From assembly GCF_001553685.1 (NCBI RefSeq), contig NZ_CP014264.1, forward strand, positions 1,558,001 to 1,622,000: 64,000 nucleotides of DNA, in the 5' to 3' direction. Positions 51,223 to 60,686 of the stretch are shown piece by piece; the stretch's first letter is position 1, and each line of letters opens with the position of its first letter. The DNA comes from Streptococcus sp. oral taxon 431. GTDB lineage: Bacteria; Bacillota; Bacilli; Lactobacillales; Streptococcaceae. A model generated the notes under the pieces. The model did no database searches and had not been told where the DNA came from. It saw only the letters and a program-made list of their open reading frames with translations. Both the position numbers and the translations under genes were made by a program.

Positions 51223-54200
51223 TCATGAAATCCCTAAAATTTCTCGTATTTCAGCTAGACTCAGACTTCCTCGAGACTCTGTTCCATCCAAGATTTCAGA
51301 AACAAGATTTTTCTTTTTCTCTTGTAATTCTTGAATCTTTTCTTCAATTGTACCTCGAGTCACAAGGCGATAAACTTCAACAGCCTGCTCTTGTCCCATA
51401 CGATGAGCTCGACCGATAGCCTGAGATTCAACTGCAGGATTCCACCATAAGTCTACTAGAATGACCGTATCCGCACCAGTGAGATTTAGTCCAACCCCAC
51501 CAGCTTTTAGAGAAATCAAGAATACATCGCGCTCTCCTTGGTTAAAAGCCTTAGTCATTTCCTGACGTTCTTGAGAAGGAGTTGAGCCCGTAATTTTAAA
51601 GGAAGTCAAGCCTAAGTCAGGTAGCTCTTGCTCAATCCGATCCAACATACCTCTAAATTGTGAGAAGATAAGTACACGGTGTCTACCTTCAGCAATCTGA
51701 ACCAGCAAATCTCGTAAACTATCCAGCTTCCCGCTCTCTCCTTGGTAGTCATCCATAAAGAGCGCAGGTGTATCACAAATCTGACGCAGACGCATGAGAC
51801 CAGTCAAAATTTCGACGCGATTTCGTTGAAATTCCGAATCGCTTACCTGTCCCAGACGCTCCTGCATCTGTTGCAGTTGAGCAAGATAGATAGCTTTTTG
51901 TTGATCCTCCAGTTCATTCTTATAGACGACTTCAATCAAGTCAGGCAACTCTGTCAAAACCTCTTCTTTCTTGCGTCTCATGACAAAGGGTTTGATAAAT
52001 TGAGCCACTCTCTCAGTTGATAGTTTCATAAACTCCTTCTTAGCAGGTAAGAGGCCTGGTAAGACAATCTGAAAAATCGACCATAGTTCTCCCAGATGGT
52101 TTTCAATCGGTGTTCCTGATAGTGCAAAGACAGATGGAACCACAAATCGTCGCAAACTTTGAGCAATCTTCGTTTGTGCATTTTTCATCACTTGAGCTTC
52201 ATCTAGAAAAAGAAAATCAAAAGATAGGTTTCGATAAATCTCACTGTCCTGACGGAAAGTTGCATAGCTTGTAACATAAATCTGATGATTTTCTGCCAAA
52301 ATTGACTCTCGATGAGATTTTAAGCCATGCACAACCGCTACATCCAAATCTGGAGCAAACTTTTGAAATTCATCAGCCCAGTTATAGATTAAGCCAGATG
52401 GAGCAAGGATCAGGACACTAGTATCTGTTTGAACCTGACTACTTAAAAAGGCGATGGTTTGCAAGGTCTTCCCAAGTCCCATATCGTCTGCTAAAATCCC
52501 ACCAAATCCATAATGGTGAAGCATCTGAAACCACTGAATTCCCTTTTTCTGATAATCCCTGAGATCTGCTTTGATATTCAGCACTTTCATCGGAAAATCT
52601 TCTGGATGCGTCAAATCATGGGCCAAATTGCGAAATTCTTCGGTGAAAGAAATTTGATCCTGGTCCTTAAATAGATGAGATAGGGTATAAGCTAGGGATT
52701 TACGAGCTCGAAAAGCTCCATCTTGTAGGTCCTCTATCCCTAATTCTTCTAAATCCTGACGGATACGCTTGGTCTGATCATCAAAATAGTAAACCTGGTT
52801 AGAGGACGAAATATAATAATCCTGCTTCTCAACTAGCGCTTTCATCGCTCGATCGATTTCTTCTTGATCTATATCTTGAAAATCAAATTGAATTTCTAAT
52901 AGGCTTCCCTTGGATGAGATGTGAACTTGAGGCTTCTGAACCTGATAAAGGTCTTGCAAGCTTTCAGAAATCTTTAATTCTCCAAGTGCTGCAAAGGCTG
53001 GCAAAACTTCATGGAAGAAGGCATGGACTGCATCAGCTTTCAAACTTTGACGCCATGAACGAAAATCTGCTTCAAATCCAGCTGATAGAGCTAGTTGAAA
53101 AATCTCTTTCTCTAGTTGAATATCGCTAGCAAAAGGAAGATTCTCTAGTTCATTACGATTCCTTACTAGGCAAGTTTCATACTGAAACTGCATATCCAAG
53201 CGAATAGAGCCATCCTCTTCTCCTTCCATGTAGAAAGAAGGACGGAAAGACTGAATTCGAAGCCCATCAGGAGCCTCTACATTTCCTACGTTTTTGAACT
53301 GGGATAAGGTCGAAGCTAGAAGATCTCGATCACTGGTATCAAATTGTAAAATCTTTCTACCACTTTTATCGATAGTTACTTTTTTTAATTTTTCTATAAG
53401 TCTAGCTTGTTCTTTAGACAGAAGATAAAATGTACCTTTAGTAAACAAGACTTGCCCCTTATAAAACGAATTAAGCCCTACCTGTTGAACAATTTCCATC
53501 TCAAAATAGTTGGACTTTTCTTCAATTTGAAAGGTAAACAAACCTGCTTGACCATCAAAATCTTGAAATACAAGGTGGTGATAATTCGAAATCTGATGGT
53601 CAAATTGAAATTCATCTAAACCCATCAGCAAACTAACACCCTGCTCAAAAAAAGACAACGGGAAATAGAGATGACGACCTTGATTCTGGAAAAAGAGGGC
53701 ATTTTCAGCCTCATCTTCTACAATTCCCTGAAGGAAATTTAGAACAAATTGGCTACTTTCATCAAACTGACGAATATTCAAGGAAGTTTCATATAACTTC
53801 CCAATCATATAGGGTTTGCTAGTTTCTAAAACCTTCAGAAAAAGGGGTATATCTCGGATTACATAGAATTTCTGTGTCTGAATAAGACCGACTCTCAAAG
53901 TCCAAATAATACGATTAGTCCCTGCTTCAACCTGCCCTTGAGCAGACAACTGATAGATTTCAGAAAGTTTCGGAATTTGGACGGATTCTAAAAACTTTCC
54001 TCCAAAAGTAACCTGAGTTTCAACTTCTTCTTTCTTTTCGTGCACATTTTCCAGATTTCCTAAGAGTTCCTGACCAATCGGATCATTTTTAAGGTAATGT
54101 TCTAGTGCTGCCAAATGTACACAAAACCCTCTTTTTTGGAAAAAATCACAAGCACAAAAAACCAAATCATCATCCAGGCTATAGCGAATTTCTTCATCTG

Positions 54201-54309
54201 CTACACGCGCATAGAGACGATGGTCTTTCTCTTTGATAATTTCAATCTGACTAGTTTCGTAGAGTTGAGCTCCCTCCATCCGAAGTTTCCCTGGAATCAA
54301 TTTAGCCAT
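51223..54309 (-). CDS. SNF2-family helicase with SWIM zinc finger
   Basis: A 1028-residue SWI2/SNF2 ATPase. Residues about 50-75 hold a SWIM finger (CACDFFQKRGFCVHLAALEHYL, CxC...CxH). A long middle region of the bacterial SNF2-associated type follows, then the motor: DDMGLGKTLQTIAFL (Walker A), LFLDEAQVMKNAQT (DEAQ box), ALSGTPIENHL, VLIFSQFRGMLDRIEQ and VILVDLWWNPAVESQAIGRAHRMGQ (motifs V-VI). It is a DNA translocase of unknown role, perhaps in transcription recycling like RapA. It stands alone, not with restriction genes. Confidence 0.92.
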   Translation of the reverse strand: MAKLIPGKLRMEGAQLYETSQIEIIKEKDHRLYARVADEEIRYSLDDDLVFCACDFFQKRGFCVHLAALEHYLKNDPIGQELLGNLENVHEKKEEVETQVTFGGKFLESVQIPKLSEIYQLSAQGQVEAGTNRIIWTLRVGLIQTQKFYVIRDIPLFLKVLETSKPYMIGKLYETSLNIRQFDESSQFVLNFLQGIVEDEAENALFFQNQGRHLYFPLSFFEQGVSLLMGLDEFQFDHQISNYHHLVFQDFDGQAGLFTFQIEEKSNYFEMEIVQQVGLNSFYKGQVLFTKGTFYLLSKEQARLIEKLKKVTIDKSGRKILQFDTSDRDLLASTLSQFKNVGNVEAPDGLRIQSFRPSFYMEGEEDGSIRLDMQFQYETCLVRNRNELENLPFASDIQLEKEIFQLALSAGFEADFRSWRQSLKADAVHAFFHEVLPAFAALGELKISESLQDLYQVQKPQVHISSKGSLLEIQFDFQDIDQEEIDRAMKALVEKQDYYISSSNQVYYFDDQTKRIRQDLEELGIEDLQDGAFRARKSLAYTLSHLFKDQDQISFTEEFRNLAHDLTHPEDFPMKVLNIKADLRDYQKKGIQWFQMLHHYGFGGILADDMGLGKTLQTIAFLSSQVQTDTSVLILAPSGLIYNWADEFQKFAPDLDVAVVHGLKSHRESILAENHQIYVTSYATFRQDSEIYRNLSFDFLFLDEAQVMKNAQTKIAQSLRRFVVPSVFALSGTPIENHLGELWSIFQIVLPGLLPAKKEFMKLSTERVAQFIKPFVMRRKKEEVLTELPDLIEVVYKNELEDQQKAIYLAQLQQMQERLGQVSDSEFQRNRVEILTGLMRLRQICDTPALFMDDYQGESGKLDSLRDLLVQIAEGRHRVLIFSQFRGMLDRIEQELPDLGLTSFKITGSTPSQERQEMTKAFNQGERDVFLISLKAGGVGLNLTGADTVILVDLWWNPAVESQAIGRAHRMGQEQAVEVYRLVTRGTIEEKIQELQEKKKNLVSEILDGTESRGSLSLAEIREILGIS

Positions 54310-54362
54310 ATGTTCCCCTTTTCTTTATCTCCTAATTATACCACATTTCTTCCTATGAAAAT

Positions 54363-54394
54363 AGCCTTCTAGGGTACTTTTCCCCCAGAAGGCT
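54363..54394 (-). terminator. Terminator of patB-like gene
   Basis: AGCCTTCT / AGAAGGCT 8-bp stem with a 16-base loop and T-run on the minus strand. Confidence 0.7.
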
Positions 54395-54400
54395 AGCTTG

Positions 54401-55567
54401 TTAAAGGTTAGCGAAAGTGGTTAGAATTCGTTGGCAAACTTCTTCCAAGACAGATGTCGGCATAGCTACATTTAAGCGAGCATGTAGAGCTCCTTCTTCA
54501 CCAAAGTCTAAGCCTCTATTAAGGATAACCTTGGCTTCATTTCTTAAGAGTCCTTTTAATTCTTCATCGCTAATATCATAGGCTGAAAAATCAAGCCAAA
54601 TGAGATAGGTCCCTTGAGGTTTCATGACCTTGATTTTAGTTTCTTTGCCAAATACATCCACTACATAATTGATGTGTTTCTCAATCAGTTCTTTGAGTTC
54701 TGTCAACCAATCCTCCCCATAGCGATAGGCAGTTTCTGTTGCTAAATATCCCAAACCTGAGATTTCATGTTGATTATTAGCCAGCTGGCGTTTTTGGAAA
54801 GCCACTCTCAACTTGGGATTTTCGATAATGGCGTAAGAATTTTTCGTTCCAGCAATGTTAAAGGTCTTGGTCGCACTGCTTAAAACTAGTGAAAATTCTT
54901 TAAAATCTTCATTTACCGTGTTGAATGACTGGTGCTTGTTTCCAAATAGAGCTAAATCTTGGTGAATCTCATCAGATACCAGCAAGACTCCATGTTTTTG
55001 ACACAGTTGTCCAATCTTCTCTAAGACTTCCTTTTCCCAAACGCGTCCACCAGGATTATGAGGATTGCAGAGAACGTAGAGCTTCACATCTTCTTCGACA
55101 AAGTCTTTTTCTAGTTGGACAAAGTCAATCTCAAAAAGTCCATCTTTTTCTACTAGAGAGTTGGTGATTAATCGACGATTGTTGAGCTTAATGCTCCGAG
55201 CAAAAGGTGGATAAACGGGTGTATTAATGAGTACTGCTTCACCCTCTTTGGTAAAGGCTTGAATGGCTGTTGAAATAGCTGGCACTACTCCTTCGATAAA
55301 GACTATAGCATCCTTTTCAAAGCGATAACCATGGTGTTTTTCCTCCCAGTTTTGAACAGCTTCAATCAAGCCATCACTAGCATAGGTATAGCCATAAACT
55401 AATTGCTCCGCATAGTCATGGACAGTCTGACGAATCTCAGGTAACACTTCAAAGTCCATATCAGCAATCCAGGCTGGTAATACTTCTCGGTCAGTCTCTG
55501 CTTCTTTCCATTTATAAGTATGATGTCCAAAACGATTGGGCAAGGTCGTAAAATCATATCTTCCCAT
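54401..55567 (-). CDS. PLP-dependent C-S lyase, MalY/PatB type
   Basis: A 388-residue class I/II aminotransferase-fold enzyme of the MalY/PatB group, cystathionine beta-lyases that release homocysteine or H2S. The PLP Lys is in SSATKTFNIAGTKNSY, and LCNPHNPGGRVW and VSDEIHQDLAL are the cofactor motifs. The ATG at 55567 (MGRYDFTTLPNRFGHHTYKWK) is placed by AAGGA; it lies 4 bases from the metB stop. Together the pair converts cysteine-derived intermediates towards methionine. Confidence 0.9.
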   Translation of the reverse strand: MGRYDFTTLPNRFGHHTYKWKEAETDREVLPAWIADMDFEVLPEIRQTVHDYAEQLVYGYTYASDGLIEAVQNWEEKHHGYRFEKDAIVFIEGVVPAISTAIQAFTKEGEAVLINTPVYPPFARSIKLNNRRLITNSLVEKDGLFEIDFVQLEKDFVEEDVKLYVLCNPHNPGGRVWEKEVLEKIGQLCQKHGVLLVSDEIHQDLALFGNKHQSFNTVNEDFKEFSLVLSSATKTFNIAGTKNSYAIIENPKLRVAFQKRQLANNQHEISGLGYLATETAYRYGEDWLTELKELIEKHINYVVDVFGKETKIKVMKPQGTYLIWLDFSAYDISDEELKGLLRNEAKVILNRGLDFGEEGALHARLNVAMPTSVLEEVCQRILTTFANL

Positions 55568-55571
55568 AGTC

Positions 55572-56666
55572 TTATCCTTCCAAGGCTTGACGCAAATCTT
55601 CAATCAAATCTCTAGCATCCTCAATACCAATAGACAAGCGCAAGAGGTCATCGGTCAGTCCATAAGAATGACGAACCTCTGCAGGAATGTCTGCATGGGT
55701 TTGAGTGGTTGGATATGTAATTAGACTTTCTACACCACCCAGACTTTCAGCAAAAGAGAATACTTTCAAAGTATTTAAGATATGAGGGATGCGCTTCTCA
55801 TCTGCCACTTTAAAGGAAATCATTCCCCCACGACCTGTATACAAAACTTCTTTGACTGCAGGTGATTGTTCCAAAAAGGCTACGATTTCCTGAGCATTAG
55901 CTGTTGAGCGCTCCATACGAAGTGACAAGGTCTTGAGACCACGAATCAATTGATAACTATCAAATGGTGACAAGACAGCCCCTGTCGTGTTGAGATTGTA
56001 AAAGAGTTTTTCGTACAAATCAGCATTATCTGTCACAACTACACCAGCTAGAACATCATTATGGCCTGCAAGGTATTTTGTCGCCGAATGAAGGACAATA
56101 TCTGCTCCATCTTCAATTGGACGTTGGTAAATCGGGCTATAGAAGGTATTGTCGACGACAACTTTAGCACCCTTAGCATGAGCTAATTGAGCCAATTTTT
56201 CAATATCAAATTCCAACATCAAAGGGTTGGTTGGCGTTTCGATATAGAGTACATCCACATCCTTTTCTAGCTCGGCAATTAGTTCTTCTTCTGTGTTAGC
56301 ATAGGTAAAGTGGAAACGTCCTTCCTGCTCAACTTGATTGAACCAACGGAAAGAACCACCATAAAGGTCACGGACAGCCAAAACCTTACTTCCTACTGGA
56401 AAAATGCTAAAGGCCAACACAATCGCAGACATACCTGAACTAGTTGCTAGAGCATAATGGGCTGATTCAATAGCTGCTAAGACTTCCTCTGCCTTGCTAC
56501 GAGTTGGGTTTTTGGTACGGGTATAGTCAAATCCCGTTGATTGACCAAATTCTGGGTGCTGATAAGTCGTTGAAAAGTGAATTGGTGTAACCAAAGCACC
56601 TGTTGCCTCATCAGACTTAATCCCTGCTTGTGCTAAAATTGTGTTGATGTGAAATGATTTACTCAT
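55572..56666 (-). CDS. metB: Cystathionine gamma-synthase/lyase-like, Cys/Met metabolism PLP enzyme
   Basis: A 364-residue PLP enzyme of the Cys/Met metabolism family. FDYTRTKNPTRSKAEEVLAAIE contacts PLP phosphate, DVLYIETPTNPLM and VVVDNTF lie around the cofactor, and the Schiff-base Lys is in DIVLHSATKYLAGHNDVLAG. GGVESLITYPTTQTHADIP is the C-terminal signature. A MET-box lies upstream. Whether it is MetB or a cystathionine lyase is uncertain from sequence. Confidence 0.88.
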   Translation of the reverse strand: MSKSFHINTILAQAGIKSDEATGALVTPIHFSTTYQHPEFGQSTGFDYTRTKNPTRSKAEEVLAAIESAHYALATSSGMSAIVLAFSIFPVGSKVLAVRDLYGGSFRWFNQVEQEGRFHFTYANTEEELIAELEKDVDVLYIETPTNPLMLEFDIEKLAQLAHAKGAKVVVDNTFYSPIYQRPIEDGADIVLHSATKYLAGHNDVLAGVVVTDNADLYEKLFYNLNTTGAVLSPFDSYQLIRGLKTLSLRMERSTANAQEIVAFLEQSPAVKEVLYTGRGGMISFKVADEKRIPHILNTLKVFSFAESLGGVESLITYPTTQTHADIPAEVRHSYGLTDDLLRLSIGIEDARDLIEDLRQALEG

Positions 56667-56742
56667 ACAATACCTCCAAATCTATAGTAACTATTGTACC
56701 ACTTATTTTGTATCCTTCGTTTTCTTGTTTTCAAGAGCTAGT

Positions 56743-56759
56743 TATAGTTTCAAACTATA
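56743..56759 (-). promoter_or_regulatory. MET-box (MtaR/MetR operator) upstream of metB
   Basis: TATAGTTT-C-AAACTATA is a perfect match to the streptococcal MET-box TATAGTTTnAAACTATA. It lies about 77-93 bases before the metB start, upstream of a TG-G-TACAAT promoter, as expected for a LysR-type activator. Confidence 0.85.
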
Positions 56760-56760
56760 T

Positions 56761-56794
56761 AAAAACGATAGCTTCCTGAGAAACTATCGTTTTT
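56761..56794 (-). terminator. Terminator of aliB
   Basis: AAAAACGATAG / CTATCGTTTTT 11-bp stem with a 12-base loop, just past the aliB stop. It directly abuts the MET-box. Confidence 0.9.
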
Positions 56795-56811
56795 CCTGTT
56801 GAATAGACTGA

Positions 56812-58770
56812 TTATTTAACATGTTTTGCTAATTCTTCTTGGGCTTTTTTATTAGATGCTTCTTTTTCTTTTAACCATTTTTCTTTAGCTTTTTCATACT
56901 CATCAGCCGTTACAGTTTTATCTTGCAACTTGAGATATTTGTATGATTCGACACCCTTATTTCCAGCTTGTGAGAATGGCGATGAGAATGGAACTGTCTT
57001 TCTCAAGGTCGGTGTTCCACCTTGAGAAACGTTTGGAATAGCAAGGGCGCTATCAACGAGCCAAGCTTGAACTTCAGCATATTTTTCATAACGTTTTGCT
57101 GGATCTTGCTCCTTGTTCGCTTCTTCCAACATTTGAGTGTAAGTATCCAGACCAACTTCCTTAGCCTTGTCATTGACCTCACCTGGTTCTAGACCAATGT
57201 TTTGCAACATACCACCGTTATTGACATTTAAGATATCAAGATAGCTTGACGGATCTAAGTAGTCTGCACTCCAACCACCATTATAGATATCAAAGTCTTT
57301 TTGGGCTGCAGTTTGAGCGAGGTAGCCAGAATTATCGTAATCGTCTGTTGATAATTGTTGGATATCAATCACCACATTCTCAGCTCCTAGAACAGATTCG
57401 ATGGATTGTTTCAAAGAGCTTGCTTCAAGTACACCTTTTTTAGCTGATTGGTCAACTGTTACATCCAAGTGGATTGGGAATTGCACACCCTTAGCTTCCA
57501 ATTCTTTCTTGGCTTCCGCAAATTTAGCCTTAGCCTTGTCAGGATTGTAGTATGGGTCTTGCGCATCTGCAAAGTTGATTCCTTGCCATTCTTGGCCATA
57601 GTTGACCATCTTTTCTGAAACAACATCGCCAAAGTCTTTTCCGTTGATACTTACAAATGTTGGAGGTACAACTAGGTTACGAATAATCTTCGTTGCTCCG
57701 TCCTCCCCTTGAGATTGTGCTCCATAGGCTGTACGGTTGTATGCATAGTTGAAGGCTTGACGGAAGTTTTTATTCAGAACTGCTTCTTGGGTTGATTTCT
57801 TTTCGATATCTGAGGACTTAGACGTGAAGTTATAAGATTTTCTGTCCAAGTTGAAGTTCAAGTAATAAGAAGTTGCATTTTGCATACTATAGATGATGTT
57901 ATCCTTGTTCTTCTCTTTAATTCCTTCAAAGCTTGAGCTATTTGGATAGAGACGCGCGTAGCTATAGACTCCTTCTACAAAGTTACGTGCTAGTGCATCT
58001 TGGTCACTACCATCATAATAGGCCAATTTCACATCATCCACAAAGACATTTTTTTCATCCCAGTAGTTGGGATTTTTCTTGAATTCGATAACAGATTTTG
58101 AAACAAAAGATTTCATTAAGAAAGGTCCATTGTACAAAATACTAGAAGGGTCTACCTTACCAAAATCATCCCCTTTTGATTTCAGGAAGTCTGCATTGAC
58201 AGGGAAGAGAATGGTTGATGTTGTTTTAGAATTCCAATAAGATTCTGGTCGTGTCAAAGTGTACTGAACTGTTTGGTCGTCAATCGCCTTAACACCGACA
58301 GTTGAAAAGTCAGTTGTTTTCCCGTTGATATAGTCATCCAAACCTGCTACAGAATCTTGAACCAGGTACAAAGCTTCGGATTTTTTATCAGCAGCATATT
58401 TCAAACCAGTTACAAAATCTTGGGCAGTTACTGGAGCATATTCTTCACCTTCAGAGGTATACCACTTAGCATCTTTACGAAGTTTATAAGTGTATGTCAA
58501 ACCGTCCTGAGAAACAGTCCAATCTTCTGCCAAGGATGGAACGTAGTTACCGTATTGGTCATTTTCCATCAACCCATCTACCAAATTGGTAACGATGTCA
58601 TTGGTTGTTGCACGGTTTTCTGCAAGATAGTTCAAACTAGACGGATCGCTAGAATAGACATAGTTGTATGTTTTAGTTGAACTAGCTGAGTTGCTACAAG
58701 CCGCCAATAGTAGACCGGCACTTAGGGCAAGGCCTGCTAGCGTCAGATATTTTGCCTTAGACTTTTTCAT
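56812..58770 (-). CDS. aliB: Oligopeptide ABC transporter substrate-binding lipoprotein AliB
   Basis: A 652-residue extracellular lipoprotein of the OppA family (AmiA/AliA/AliB). The signal peptide ends with the lipobox LLLAACS; Cys becomes the lipidated residue. The binding domain includes YVYSSDPSSLNYLAENRATTNDIV and NGGWSADYLDPSSYLDI. It has no permease genes beside it and so should feed the Ami permease elsewhere, as in pneumococcus. ATG 58770 has GGAGG 8 bases upstream and gives the family length. Which of the close paralogues it is rests on synteny. Confidence 0.9.
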   Translation of the reverse strand: MKKSKAKYLTLAGLALSAGLLLAACSNSASSTKTYNYVYSSDPSSLNYLAENRATTNDIVTNLVDGLMENDQYGNYVPSLAEDWTVSQDGLTYTYKLRKDAKWYTSEGEEYAPVTAQDFVTGLKYAADKKSEALYLVQDSVAGLDDYINGKTTDFSTVGVKAIDDQTVQYTLTRPESYWNSKTTSTILFPVNADFLKSKGDDFGKVDPSSILYNGPFLMKSFVSKSVIEFKKNPNYWDEKNVFVDDVKLAYYDGSDQDALARNFVEGVYSYARLYPNSSSFEGIKEKNKDNIIYSMQNATSYYLNFNLDRKSYNFTSKSSDIEKKSTQEAVLNKNFRQAFNYAYNRTAYGAQSQGEDGATKIIRNLVVPPTFVSINGKDFGDVVSEKMVNYGQEWQGINFADAQDPYYNPDKAKAKFAEAKKELEAKGVQFPIHLDVTVDQSAKKGVLEASSLKQSIESVLGAENVVIDIQQLSTDDYDNSGYLAQTAAQKDFDIYNGGWSADYLDPSSYLDILNVNNGGMLQNIGLEPGEVNDKAKEVGLDTYTQMLEEANKEQDPAKRYEKYAEVQAWLVDSALAIPNVSQGGTPTLRKTVPFSSPFSQAGNKGVESYKYLKLQDKTVTADEYEKAKEKWLKEKEASNKKAQEELAKHVK

Positions 58771-58895
58771 TTCCAGAACCTCCAAAATTAAATATTTGTA
58801 TCATTATACAGTTAAAGTTTTTTTTAGTCAAGCGTTTATGTGTTAAAAATTTATATTTTTCTACAATTTTTATTTTTTTCTCTCTTTTTTAAATA

Positions 58896-58947
58896 AAAAA
58901 TGAACAATTTAAACTTTTTTCCCTTAAAAGTTCAAACTGTTCATTTT
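58896..58947 (-). terminator. Terminator of the MurJ-like flippase gene
   Basis: AAAATGAACA...TGTTCATTTT with a further imperfect stem inside (AAACTTTT / AAAAGTT), T-rich on the minus side. Confidence 0.75.
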
Positions 58948-58959
58948 ATTTATAAAGCA

Positions 58960-60582
58960 TTATGATAATTTTAATCGTGCTCGTAACTGGTCAGCTTTTG
59001 CCTGTCCAATAACCTTATCTAAGAGACGAGTATAGAGACTCATGAATCCGTAGAGTCCTCCACCGATTGTTCCGATTAGAGCGACATAAATGAAACTCCA
59101 GAAACGTCCAGTTGGTTGGAAGACAAATCCTATCATCCATTGTAAGAAGCCTACCAGAATAAACATGACAAGAGTTAAAATAGTCACTAGGATGGTTCGT
59201 TTAAGGATGATCTTTCGACGAACTCCTGTAATCTGACAGATTTCGCGATACATCAAAACAATTGGAATGATAAGACCGATAGTCGTTGAAATGAGAGGAC
59301 CATAACTATGAAAAAGCGCTATTGATGGTAATTGTAAAACAATCTTAGCAATTGAGCCATAAACAAAATACAAGACTGCCTTACGGTTACGGAACATAGC
59401 CTGAAGCATTGGTGACAAGACCATGTACAAGCCTAGAATTGTTGATTGCAAGACCGCAAAGATAAATAAGCCCATAGCCAAGCCATCTGGCTTACCGTAA
59501 AAGACTGTATAGAGTGGTTCACCTACCATGACTACTCCAACCGTTGCAGGTAAGAGGAATAGGAAAAGCATGGTAATACTATCTTGCACTAAGCGAGAAG
59601 CTGCTGGCAAATCCCCCTTGACATAGTTCTCAGTTAAAAGTGGTAATCCCACACTACCAATCGAAACTCCAACAGAAATGAGAATCATGGTGATTTTATT
59701 AGGATTGGCAGAGAAATAAGAAAACATGACAACTAAATCTTCATTATTGTAGTTGGTAAACCACTTCATACTATTGATAAAGGTCATCTGGTCTAAGATT
59801 TGGAAGAGTTGAATAGCTGAACCTGTTATGATAAAAGGAATAGCTTCCTTAATCGTATCCAGTAACAGATGTTTGCTATCAATCTTATCTCGTGTTTCAA
59901 AGACTTTTTGAAGCATTCCTTCTTTATAGAGGAAATAAAGTAAGACTGCAAAACTAGCTACCATTCCCACAAAGGCTGCAAAGGTAGACTGGGTGACTGC
60001 TGCTAGATAGTCTCCCGAACCAAGCTTCATGATGATAAAGGTTGCTAAGAGCATCCAAATAACTCGGATAACTTGCTCAGCGATTTGACTCATGGCATAA
60101 GGCTTGAGATTATTCATCCCTTGGAAAAATCCACGGATAACACTCATAGACGGGAAAATCAAGACAGCCCAAGCTAGACTCTGCATAATGGGAATCAAAT
60201 CCTTCCCGACACCCGAAAGATCTGCCAACCAAGGTGCAAAGAGATATAAGATCAAAGCAAAGGCAAGTCCCAATACCGTCATAAAGCCTAAGAAGCTTCG
60301 AATCAGGGCAAAACTATGCTCTTCCTCATGCATGGTATTGTATTTAGCGACCTGCTTAGCGACTGCAACAGGAATACCCGCTGTCGAAATTAACAAGAAC
60401 CAAGCATAGATATTGTAACCCATAGTAAAGAGACCATTAGCCTTAGCAGCATAAGTCCCCATCCAGATATACCAAGGGATGATGTAAATGGCCCCGAGCA
60501 GGCGACTGATAAAGTTACTAGCCGTTAGCCAGGCAGTTCCGCGTAACATCTGGGCCTGCTGATGATTATTTTCGTTAGACAT
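58960..60582 (-). CDS. murJ: MurJ/YtgP-type lipid II flippase (MOP superfamily)
   Basis: A 540-residue polytopic protein with 14 hydrophobic segments. MLRGTAWLTASNFISRLLGAIYIIPWYIWMG is the family start and GIPVAVAKQVAKYN the conserved helix-2 loop of the YtgP group of MurJ-like flippases, which move lipid II across the membrane. It is divergent from murE, and the pair is conserved in Mitis streptococci. It starts ATG behind GAGGAAG. Older annotation calls it a polysaccharide exporter. Confidence 0.88.
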   Translation of the reverse strand: MSNENNHQQAQMLRGTAWLTASNFISRLLGAIYIIPWYIWMGTYAAKANGLFTMGYNIYAWFLLISTAGIPVAVAKQVAKYNTMHEEEHSFALIRSFLGFMTVLGLAFALILYLFAPWLADLSGVGKDLIPIMQSLAWAVLIFPSMSVIRGFFQGMNNLKPYAMSQIAEQVIRVIWMLLATFIIMKLGSGDYLAAVTQSTFAAFVGMVASFAVLLYFLYKEGMLQKVFETRDKIDSKHLLLDTIKEAIPFIITGSAIQLFQILDQMTFINSMKWFTNYNNEDLVVMFSYFSANPNKITMILISVGVSIGSVGLPLLTENYVKGDLPAASRLVQDSITMLFLFLLPATVGVVMVGEPLYTVFYGKPDGLAMGLFIFAVLQSTILGLYMVLSPMLQAMFRNRKAVLYFVYGSIAKIVLQLPSIALFHSYGPLISTTIGLIIPIVLMYREICQITGVRRKIILKRTILVTILTLVMFILVGFLQWMIGFVFQPTGRFWSFIYVALIGTIGGGLYGFMSLYTRLLDKVIGQAKADQLRARLKLS

Positions 60583-60649
60583 AACTTCCTCATTTAATTT
60601 TAATAACGGAAATGTTCCTTATCTTCCATTATAAACTTTTCCTTGTTAC

Positions 60650-60686
60650 TTGTAAAATTCAGACTTTCGGTTTACAATAGAAAGTA
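60650..60686 (+). promoter_or_regulatory. Promoter giving a leaderless murE transcript
   Basis: TTGTAA (60650-60655), 17 bases, TACAAT (60673-60678). The ATG of murE (60686) begins 8 bases after the -10, at the predicted start of transcription. Confidence 0.75.
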
